Below, piece by piece: positions 1 through 5,572 of a stretch of DNA of 5,735 nt. Position numbers and translations under genes: made by a program. Source of the DNA: Deltaproteobacteria bacterium (GTDB lineage Bacteria; Desulfobacterota; DSM-4660; Desulfatiglandales; HGW-15); contig JAIPEI010000259.1 in NCBI GenBank assembly GCA_021737245.1, positions 1-5,735 of the forward strand. The letters run 5' to 3'. The stretch's first letter is position 1. Every line of letters starts with the position of its first letter. The notes beneath the pieces were generated by a model. The model ran no database searches and was not told where the DNA came from. It saw only the letters and a program-made list of their open reading frames with translations.

Positions 1-397
1 ACTGCAGGCCCGTTCCTTCCACCTCGCCTCCGGCGCTGATTCCTCCAAAGCACGCACACGTTCCCACGGCCAGGACGTACCGGGCCACTTTGGCCAGCGC
101 CGAAACGATCTCCATCTTGGGCACTCCGAGCATCTCATCGTACCCGCCCGTTCCTTCGGGTCCACAGAGCACGGTCCCTTCCACGCAGAGGATGTCCAGC
201 GGCTGGTCTCCAACCATCAACCGGTCGATCAGAGCCTTCAGCTCGTCGGCATCCATGGGGACCAGGGAGGGGTGCCAGAGCAGATCCAGGTCCCCTGCTT
301 TGAAGAACTCGATCGCGTCGGGAGACTGGGCGTTGAAAAACGACCAGGTGTCTCCGCAGCATCCTCCGCACTGCATCCAAAACACGTTGTGGCTCAT
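1..397 (-). CDS. [NiFe]-hydrogenase small subunit, 5' part (runs off the window)
   Basis: This is the first 132 codons of a [NiFe]-hydrogenase small subunit, the iron-sulfur subunit that carries electrons to or from the NiFe site of the large subunit. Visible landmarks are the N-terminal WMQCGGCCGDTWSFFNA (residues 7-23, proximal-cluster region), LLWHPSL (39-45), PLDILCVEGTVLCGPEGTG (66-84) and VGTCACFGG (111-119), where C114 is the expected third cluster ligand. The WLQ..C.GNT.SFLNA and LWHPSL patterns are typical of group 2 enzymes (cyanobacterial uptake HupS, sensory HoxB/HupU relatives). There is no twin-arginine signal peptide, so a cytoplasmic location is inferred. At the position of the usual second cluster cysteine there is D16. 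The ATG overlaps the upstream stop as ATGA, and AAGGAG lies 5 bases before it, so the start is firm. The fourth ligand, the other clusters and presumably the large-subunit gene lie off the left edge. The family call is confident; the subgroup is tentative. Confidence 0.9.
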   Translation of the reverse strand, partial: MSHNVFWMQCGGCCGDTWSFFNAQSPDAIEFFKAGDLDLLWHPSLVPMDADELKALIDRLMVGDQPLDILCVEGTVLCGPEGTGGYDEMLGVPKMEIVSALAKVARYVLAVGTCACFGGISAGGEVEGTGLQ

Positions 398-3300
398 GTC
401 TTCTCCTTCGGAGTTTGACTGTCCTTGCAGGGGCCGGGCCGCTCTCCGTCCTCGAGGCGGGGGACGGGAAAGCTCGCAACGAACGTCGTCCCCCGATTGT
501 TCAATGGCTGGACCTCGAGCCTGCCTCCGCACTCCCGGACGATCTCCCGGGAGATGGACAACCCGAGCCCCTTGCCTTGGCCGGGGTCCTTGGTCGTGAA
601 AAACGCCTCGAAGACCCGGTTCCTGAGGTGCGAAGGTACGCCCGCCCCGGAATCGGCGACCCGGATCTTCACCCGATCCTCCTCCTGAAAGGAGCGGACT
701 TCGATGCGTCTTTCACAAGAGCGATCGTCCACGCTTTCAACGGCCTCCCGGGCATTGGTCAACAGATTGTACATCACCTGTGTCAACCGGTCATGGGCTG
801 CCTCGATTCCCGGGAGGCCTTCGGCGAGATCCAGCTTCAGCTCGATGTCCTCCAGCTTCAACTGGTTCTCGAGCACGGAGATGCTAATGCGAATCGGTTC
901 GTTCACATCCAGGAGGCCGTTTTCAGCCGGAGGCTTCCGGTGGAACTCGCTGAACCTGCGCAGCAGCGTTGAGGCGCGATCCACCTGGCGGCTGATCTCC
1001 CCGGCCACTTCTTCCAGCTGTCCCCTTTCCACCTCCGCTCCCCGGCGCACCATGATCCGCAGAAACTCGCTGCCCATCTTGATGGCGTTAAGCGGTTGAT
1101 TCAGCTCGTGGGCCATGCCTGCCGGAACGCTCCCGAGGGTCGGGATGACCTTCAGCAGATCCCATGCAGTCACCAGCTGGATCCGCAGCATCAGGGAGGG
1201 AAGCAGAACCAGGTCCGCCACCAGGGCCGTCAGCATGGTCACGACCATCAGCCCCCCGAAAACGGCCGTGGGCTGAAATCGCGAAAACAGCAGGACCGAA
1301 AACCCCGCGCTGATGGTGAGCGTGGTATAGGTCACCGGCCTTCCCACGCTCATCACGCTGCTCCTCAGTGCGCGATCCTTGTTCAGGTCCCGCCTGAACT
1401 CCCGGTTGTACCGGGCAAGGTAGTGGATCGTATCGTCCACCGCCAGCCCGATGACGATTCCTGCGATCAGGCTGGTGGCCAGGGAAAGAGGGATTCCCAG
1501 CCATCCCATGAGGCCGAATGCGACGATGATGGGGAAGCAGTTCGGGAGCACGGCAATGAGCCCCACCTTCCCGGAGAGAAACAGCGCCGTCATGATCAGG
1601 AACACGACTCCCAGGGAAAGCGAGAGGCTCTTGATCTGTCCCATCGTCAGGAGATGGCTGCTGGCGGAGATGACCACCCCGAGCCCCGTTACGTTCAGCG
1701 ACATCCCGGGGGGCAGGGATTCCTGCGCATACCCTGCGATCCTTTCCTGAAGATCCCTGAAGTCCCTGGAGCTGGACAGATGGGTCAACAGGAGGATGTT
1801 GGCCGCAGAAAACTCCGGGTTCATGAAGGGTCGAAGAATGTCCTCGCCCAGCAGGGACTTGTAGTCGTTGATCAGCATGCGGGCCTCGAAGTCCTCCTCG
1901 GGCAGGCGGTAGGTTCCGGGCTCGTAGCGGTTGGACATGTAGTTGACGAGCTGGAGGTAGTCGGCGAATGACACGCTCTTGTCCACGCCTTCGAGCGTGC
2001 CGAGAAACGTCTGCAGCTCCTGAATGGCCGCCATGTGCCGGGGGCTTTCGAAGAAATAGTCCGCGTTTCCCCGCAGCACCACCTGGGCGGGGAAGCTTCC
2101 GGACATGTCCCGGTAAATGTCGTGGAAACGCCGGCTGATCTCCGTATCCTCCTTGAAAAACGACACGGGATTGGTTTCCACCCGCACGAAGAAGATGCCG
2201 GCTCCAAAAACCGCCGTGAGAATCCCGATCGTGACCAGCGCCTTCTTCGGATGGACCGTGTTGATCCACACGATCCACTCGAGCCATCGATCCACGATTC
2301 GATCCACGAAGGGCAAGCCGCGCGATCCCCGCCGGGGAGGCGGCAGCAAGACAAGAACGGCCGGGAAGAAGCCGAGCAGCAGCACCAGCAGACTGAGCAT
2401 ACCGAAGCATGTCAGCAGCGCGAACTCGCGGACAGCCGGAATCCGGTTGATCCAGAGGGATCCGATTCCCACCACGGTCGTGACAACGGCCAGCACGGTC
2501 GGAAGTGCAATGTGGTCGAGGGTCCGGCGAACCGCCGCCCCGGCCTCCTCACCGGCCGATACCTCATCCATGTAGGATGAACAGAGATGCATGCAGTAGG
2601 CCGTGCCGACCGCGATGAGAAATACGGGAACAATCATGGTGACGAGCGACATGGACAGGCCCAACGCAGCCATCAGCCCCAAGGTCCAGACCACGGCGAG
2701 CGAAACCGTCAGGAGGGGCAGAATCAGGCAGTGCAGGTTCCTGTACAGGAGGAGGAGAATGATGGCGATCGCCGCCATGGTGACGGGAGGCAGCCCGAAG
2801 AAATCCTGCCTGGCGTATCGCGCCAGGGCATCGGAGACCAGGGGCATGCCGATCTGATAGACGGTGAGGGAATCGGGGGTCTTTGAGAGAACCTGTTCCA
2901 CCTCTGCGATCACCTGGTCCCGTTCCGTATCCGCATCGAGAATCAGGTTGAGGACGGTGCTGCTGTGATCCTTCGAAATCAGGTTTTTCCGGAACAGGCG
3001 GACGGGTTCCGTCACCTTCTCGAACGCTTCCACAGAGCGGTCGCCTGCAAGATCCATCTCTTTCTTGATCCGGGGGAGGCTGATCACACGCCGGACCCCC
3101 TCGATTCCGGCGGCTGCATCGGAAATCCGGGCCACCGCTTCAAAGGTGACGGGATCGAACACATCGCCGGCACGAACGACCACCCGAATGATCTCGTCGG
3201 ACCCGAAAACGCGCTTGTGGTTTAGATACTCGTGATGCTCGGGAATGTCCTCGATGATCAGGTCGTAAATGGACGTGCGAAAAGAAAGGTCCGGCAGGCG

Positions 3301-3414
3301 CCACAAAAAGAAGACGGTCAAGGCGCCTGCGATCACCAGGGCCGCGGCGGGGTTTCGCAAGACCGCTTCGCACAGCCCCACCCGGCCGGATTGCCGTGTC
3401 CAGCCGAACCGCAT
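394..3414 (-). CDS. RND/MMPL-type permease fused to a C-terminal histidine kinase
   Basis: This 1006-residue membrane protein has two modules. Residues 1-745 have the RND/MMPL layout (COG1033-like): a first membrane helix at about 22-40, a large extracytoplasmic loop (41-205), five helices (206-358), a helix near 391-410, a second large loop (411-590) and five helices (597-745). The second half carries GLAVDDTIHYLARY (656-669), the RND proton-relay-like motif; the matching first-half segment AVGTAYCMHL (268-277) has no Asp. Residues 761-980 form a kinase core: H box AGMAHELNQPLNAI with phospho-acceptor H769, N box around N883/N887, G1 box VADSGAGVP (919-927), F box VFEAFFTTKD (934-943) and G2 box GQGKGLGLSI (945-954). 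RND proteins end in the cytoplasm, so the kinase sits where ATP is. There is no PAS, HAMP or receiver domain. An in-frame TGA at 3432-3430 and the lack of other start codons after it make ATG 3414 the earliest start; its ribosome site is weak (GGGA, 9 bases away). It probably heads an operon with the hydrogenase gene. Whether the permease part transports or only senses cannot be told. Confidence 0.9.
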   Translation of the reverse strand: MRFGWTRQSGRVGLCEAVLRNPAAALVIAGALTVFFLWRLPDLSFRTSIYDLIIEDIPEHHEYLNHKRVFGSDEIIRVVVRAGDVFDPVTFEAVARISDAAAGIEGVRRVISLPRIKKEMDLAGDRSVEAFEKVTEPVRLFRKNLISKDHSSTVLNLILDADTERDQVIAEVEQVLSKTPDSLTVYQIGMPLVSDALARYARQDFFGLPPVTMAAIAIILLLLYRNLHCLILPLLTVSLAVVWTLGLMAALGLSMSLVTMIVPVFLIAVGTAYCMHLCSSYMDEVSAGEEAGAAVRRTLDHIALPTVLAVVTTVVGIGSLWINRIPAVREFALLTCFGMLSLLVLLLGFFPAVLVLLPPPRRGSRGLPFVDRIVDRWLEWIVWINTVHPKKALVTIGILTAVFGAGIFFVRVETNPVSFFKEDTEISRRFHDIYRDMSGSFPAQVVLRGNADYFFESPRHMAAIQELQTFLGTLEGVDKSVSFADYLQLVNYMSNRYEPGTYRLPEEDFEARMLINDYKSLLGEDILRPFMNPEFSAANILLLTHLSSSRDFRDLQERIAGYAQESLPPGMSLNVTGLGVVISASSHLLTMGQIKSLSLSLGVVFLIMTALFLSGKVGLIAVLPNCFPIIVAFGLMGWLGIPLSLATSLIAGIVIGLAVDDTIHYLARYNREFRRDLNKDRALRSSVMSVGRPVTYTTLTISAGFSVLLFSRFQPTAVFGGLMVVTMLTALVADLVLLPSLMLRIQLVTAWDLLKVIPTLGSVPAGMAHELNQPLNAIKMGSEFLRIMVRRGAEVERGQLEEVAGEISRQVDRASTLLRRFSEFHRKPPAENGLLDVNEPIRISISVLENQLKLEDIELKLDLAEGLPGIEAAHDRLTQVMYNLLTNAREAVESVDDRSCERRIEVRSFQEEDRVKIRVADSGAGVPSHLRNRVFEAFFTTKDPGQGKGLGLSISREIVRECGGRLEVQPLNNRGTTFVASFPVPRLEDGERPGPCKDSQTPKEKT
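401..408 (-). promoter_or_regulatory. Strong ribosome binding site for the hydrogenase small subunit
   Basis: The minus strand reads AAGGAGAA, with AAGGAG ending 5 bases before the ATG at 397-395. The site lies inside the last codons of the upstream kinase gene (its C-terminal KEK). Together with the 4-base ATGA stop/start overlap it indicates translational coupling and fixes the start of the hydrogenase gene. Confidence 0.85.
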
Positions 3415-3534
3415 AAGAACGCATCCCGTTCACCGTCACGGCGAACGCCTGAATATGTTTTGCAGATGTGGCGTTTCCGCCTGCCCGGCTGGTGTAGGAA
3501 CCGAAGATCCGGCCTTTTCCACCCGATAGGCCGA
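3415..3534 (-). other. Hairpin-rich 5' leader of the permease-kinase gene
   Basis: This is the predicted untranslated leader, about 120 bases, between the candidate promoter and the start codon. On the minus strand it can form a long hairpin (3523-3491: GGTG/CACC outer pairs, GAA/TTC, CCG/CGG inner stem), then a hairpin with a GAAA tetraloop (GGCGGAAACGCC, 3481-3470), then a dyad just before the start (3446-3428). I compared it by eye with the conserved cores of c-di-GMP-I, cobalamin, fluoride, TPP and glycine riboswitches and found no match. It may be a regulatory RNA, or simply GC-rich sequence that folds. Confidence 0.35.
3428..3446. repeat. Interrupted palindrome just upstream of the permease-kinase start
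   Basis: The minus strand reads GTTCGCCGTGACGGTGAAC, with arms GTTC/GAAC and CCGT/ACGG around a central base. The one mismatched arm position becomes a G-U pair in RNA. It ends 13 bases before the start codon. It could act as a protein binding site in DNA or as a hairpin next to the ribosome site in the mRNA. Confidence 0.4.
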
Positions 3535-3540
3535 TGGGAA

Positions 3541-3569
3541 ATGATAGCACCAAAGCTCGAACACCACAA
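3541..3569 (-). promoter_or_regulatory. Candidate sigma-70 promoter for the permease-kinase/hydrogenase operon
   Basis: The minus strand has TTGTGG (3569-3564), a 17-base spacer and TATCAT (3546-3541), preceded by TGC, which makes an extended -10 element. The -10 matches the consensus at five of six bases and the spacing is ideal; the -35 matches only at TTG. Transcription would start near 3534. It lies in the non-coding gap in the correct orientation, about 127 bases upstream of the start codon. Confidence 0.5.
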
Positions 3570-3722
3570 CCCCGTCTCTCCCTGCCCAAATCGAGAGCAA
3601 GCCCGCCCTCGGACGGGACGGCGGGAACGTTGCCTGGGGAAGTTCAGGCCGCTTGGAGGGAATCGGGTGGCCGGCGATGTCGAAGCAGGGGACAGGGCTG
3701 CCGAGGCGGAGGGAGCTTACGA
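3570..3722. other. Non-coding spacer with one GC-rich inverted repeat
   Basis: This is the part of the 354-base gap between the acyl-CoA synthetase end and the promoter of the next unit. The only structure I see is CCCGCC (3602-3607) pairing with GGCGGG (3620-3625) across a 12-base loop, with no T-tract on either side. ORFs crossing it have no recognisable domains and no convincing ribosome site. Confidence 0.4.
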
Positions 3723-3747
3723 GTGATAAAATCCGATCATTTCGGAT
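3723..3747 (-). terminator. Weak terminator-like hairpin after the acyl-CoA synthetase gene
   Basis: On the minus strand, ATCCGA pairs with TCGGAT (6 base pairs, 5-base loop; 3747-3742 with 3736-3731) and is followed by TTTATCAC. It begins 21 bases after the synthetase stop codon. The stem is short and only half GC, and the T-run is brief, so termination may be partial. Its place and orientation fit an end of transcription. Confidence 0.4.
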
Positions 3748-3768
3748 AAACCTTTGGCGTGGAAGAAC

Positions 3769-5421
3769 TCACACCTTGACCCCGGACCCCTTGTCCGTGC
3801 GCCTTCGCTCCTCGTCGCGGATCTCCCGCCGGAGGAGCTTGCCCACCTTGCTCTTGGGGAGCATGTCCCGAAACTCCACGTACTGGGGAATCTTGTAGGG
3901 GGCGAGCCGCTCCCGGCAGTGCCTCAGGAGCTCGTTTCCGCTGACGCCCCGGACGTCCTCGCGCATCACCACGATGGCCTTGATGCGCTCCCCTACCCTG
4001 TCGTCGGGCACGCCCACCACACAGGCGCCGATGACCGCGTTGTGGTCCTGGAGGATGGCCTCGATCTCCGAGCAGGAGACCCGGTAGCCTTTGTACTTGA
4101 TGATGTCGGCGCTCCGGTCCACGTAGTAGAGCTGCCCGTCCTCGTCCATCTTGAGGAAGTCGTTCATCCGGTACCAGATCTTGCCGTCGATCTCTACGTA
4201 GGCCCTGGCGGTCTCCTCGGGCTTTTTCCAGTACTCCTTGCTGATGAACTCCGATGTGACCAGGAGCTCTCCAGGGTTCCCCCGGCCCACGTCCTCCAGA
4301 GTCTCCGGATCCACGATGCGCACCTCCCGGGAGGGCAGAGGAACCCCCACGCTGCCGGGCACGGGCTTCCGGTCGAGCGGGGTCATGGAGGTGAAGCCCA
4401 CCTCGGTGGCGCCGTACACCTGGTAGATGGGTACGTGGAACCGCTCCCCCCACCGGCGGAACACCTCCAGGGGCAGCACGTCCCCGCCGCTCCAGCAGTA
4501 CTTGAGCGAGCTCAAATCGTAGTAGTCCAGCCGGTCGTTCTCCAGAATCATCCGATACAGGGTGGGCGCCCCCAGGAACAGGGTCCCCTTGTGCCGCTCT
4601 ACGGCCTTGAGGATGGGGTCCACCTGGGGGATGGGCATGAGCACCGCGGTGTTGCCCTTGGTGAGCACCATGCCCAGGATCACCCCCTGGGCCATCTGGT
4701 GGAACAGGGGGTTCACCATGATGAAGACCTCCTTGCCGTCCTCGATGAACCCCTCGCCCACCTTGCCGATGTCGCTTACAAAGGAGACCATGCCGGTGTG
4801 GGTGATGATGCATCCCTTGGGAAACCCGGTGGTGCCGCCCGTGTACAGGATGTAGCAGAGCTGGGTCCGGGGGTCGATCTCCACCCTGGGAGGGTTGGGC
4901 GGGTGGCTTTTCAGAAGCTTCAGAAAGGAGTGGACATGGGGGCCCTTCTCGATCTTCCCGTCGGGGACCACATCGAAGAGGAAGCCCGTGAGGCGCTTGT
5001 AGGCGGGCAGCATGTCCACGTAGTTGGTGACGATGATCCGCTTCAGTCGGGTCTCGTCGAACACCTCCTGGATGTAGCGGAAGTTCGTGTCCATGCAGAG
5101 CACGGTCTCGGCCTCCGCGTCCTCGATCAAATACTTGATCTCGTGCGGGGTGTAGATGGGCGAGACCGGGACAGGCACCGCGCCGATCAAATGGGCCCCG
5201 AAGTAGGCGATCAGGAACTGCGGGCAGTTCGGGATGTAGAGCATGATCTTGTCGCCCTTGCGCAATCCCAGCCCGTCCAGGGCCGCGGCGAACCGGCGGA
5301 TCTGCTCGACCAGCTTCCGATAGGTGATGCGTTCGCCCAGGTAGATGACGGCCGTGCGGTCCGGATACTTCTCGGCGGCCCGCTCCACGCCTGCAATCAG
5401 GGGTTCGTCGTATTTGCCCAT
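3769..5421 (-). CDS. AMP-forming acyl-CoA synthetase (ANL superfamily)
   Basis: This is a complete 550-residue enzyme that would activate a carboxylic acid with ATP to an acyl-AMP and transfer the acyl group to coenzyme A in the cytoplasm. The ANL core motifs appear in order: the P-loop YTGGTTGFPKG (193-203), NPLFHQM (237-243), YGATEVG (336-342), the hinge-side motif YRMND (417-421, usually YRTGD; the ATP-ribose-binding Asp is kept), the C-terminal-domain start DIIKYKGYRVSCSEIE (439-454) and PKSKVGKLLR (522-531), whose K528 is the expected adenylation lysine. Length and layout are those of medium- to long-chain or aromatic acyl-CoA ligases. The substrate cannot be read from the sequence, so I give no symbol. 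The ATG at 5421 is preceded by AGAGGA with a short 3-base gap. A terminator-like hairpin and a new promoter downstream suggest that it is not co-transcribed with the permease-kinase gene. Confidence 0.93.
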   Translation of the reverse strand: MGKYDEPLIAGVERAAEKYPDRTAVIYLGERITYRKLVEQIRRFAAALDGLGLRKGDKIMLYIPNCPQFLIAYFGAHLIGAVPVPVSPIYTPHEIKYLIEDAEAETVLCMDTNFRYIQEVFDETRLKRIIVTNYVDMLPAYKRLTGFLFDVVPDGKIEKGPHVHSFLKLLKSHPPNPPRVEIDPRTQLCYILYTGGTTGFPKGCIITHTGMVSFVSDIGKVGEGFIEDGKEVFIMVNPLFHQMAQGVILGMVLTKGNTAVLMPIPQVDPILKAVERHKGTLFLGAPTLYRMILENDRLDYYDLSSLKYCWSGGDVLPLEVFRRWGERFHVPIYQVYGATEVGFTSMTPLDRKPVPGSVGVPLPSREVRIVDPETLEDVGRGNPGELLVTSEFISKEYWKKPEETARAYVEIDGKIWYRMNDFLKMDEDGQLYYVDRSADIIKYKGYRVSCSEIEAILQDHNAVIGACVVGVPDDRVGERIKAIVVMREDVRGVSGNELLRHCRERLAPYKIPQYVEFRDMLPKSKVGKLLRREIRDEERRRTDKGSGVKV

Positions 5422-5424
5422 AGG

Positions 5425-5430
5425 TCCTCT
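5425..5430 (-). promoter_or_regulatory. Ribosome binding site for the acyl-CoA synthetase
   Basis: The minus strand reads AGAGGA followed by CCT and the ATG at 5421. The spacing is on the short side. The site overlaps the TAG (5431-5429) that closes the small EYEYEYE ORF upstream. Confidence 0.6.
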
Positions 5431-5572
5431 ATCTCGAAACGTTTCCTGAATCCTCGGCCCTTTTCGTACTCGTACTAGTACTCAGCGGACCAGCACCAGT
5501 CTTCGGCTTTTCGTACTCGTACTCGTACTCAGCGAAGCGGTACTCGTACTCGGCTTTTGACTTTTTCTTCAC
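5429..5572 (-). CDS. Doubtful 47-codon ORF with EYEYEYE repeats
   Basis: A GTG at 5572-5570 overlaps the TGA of the preceding gene as GTGA and opens a frame of 47 codons that ends at TAG 5431-5429. It begins VKKKSKAEYEYRFAEYEYEYE and then turns into a TSTSTST-containing tail. The acidic-aromatic run comes from the TACGAG repeat read as GAG-TAC. There is no known domain. It could be a real coupled micro-ORF, a frame-shifted C-terminal extension of the preceding protein (which itself ends in EYETEYESS), or merely a repeat that happens to stay open. I favour one of the last two. Confidence 0.25.
   Translation of the reverse strand: MKKKSKAEYEYRFAEYEYEYEKPKTGAGPLSTSTSTKRAEDSGNVSR
5436..5445. repeat. 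Perfect 10-base palindrome upstream of the acyl-CoA synthetase
   Basis: GAAACGTTTC is a perfect palindrome 15-24 bases before the synthetase start codon. It could be half of an operator or a chance occurrence; no second copy is seen nearby. Confidence 0.25.
5461..5558. repeat. TACGAG-type hexamer and longer direct repeat
   Basis: The plus strand carries runs of the hexamer TACTCG (minus strand CGAGTA). Two 27-base copies, 5461-5487 and 5508-5534, are identical except for one base (position 17 of the unit, A versus C) and are 47 bases apart. Each is flanked on the left by a cggc-containing segment ending in tttt, and a third partial copy (tactcgtact, then cggctttt) lies at 5541-5558. The repeat fills most of the 147-base gap between the two flanking genes, so any promoter for the acyl-CoA synthetase would have to sit within or next to it; I see no good -35/-10 pair. 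Confidence 0.8.

Noticed and set aside
90..599. Plus-strand ORFs opposite the hydrogenase and kinase 3' end
   Set aside because: They lie antisense to conserved hydrogenase and HATPase motifs and show only low-complexity Ser/Arg/Pro composition.
1088..2410. 440-codon minus-strand ORF inside the permease-kinase gene
   Set aside because: It is an out-of-frame reading of the RND part. The translation is Arg/Gly/Pro-rich with no membrane helices, whereas the main frame has all family features.
3415..3534. c-di-GMP-I (GEMM) riboswitch in the leader
   Set aside because: A GAAA tetraloop hairpin is present, but the conserved joining segments and the second hairpin sequence of that class are not.
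3140..3589. 149-codon minus-strand ORF crossing the leader and the start of the permease-kinase gene
   Set aside because: It overlaps the permease-kinase N-terminus out of frame, has no domain, and starts upstream of the predicted transcript start.
3590..3610. Possible sigma-54 promoter around the minus-strand CTTGCTC
   Set aside because: The -12-like TTGC is present, but the -24 GG is not at the required distance and the flanking bases do not fit.
3754..5478. Long plus-strand ORF of 574 codons opposite the acyl-CoA synthetase
   Set aside because: It is the antisense shadow of a gene with clear ANL motifs. Its translation is rich in His, Val, Gly and Leu with no domain, as expected from GC-rich codon bias on the other strand.
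5461..5558. CRISPR array
   Set aside because: There are only two near-full copies with a hexamer substructure, a single 20-base interval that is not spacer-like, and no cas genes; this is a simple tandem repeat.
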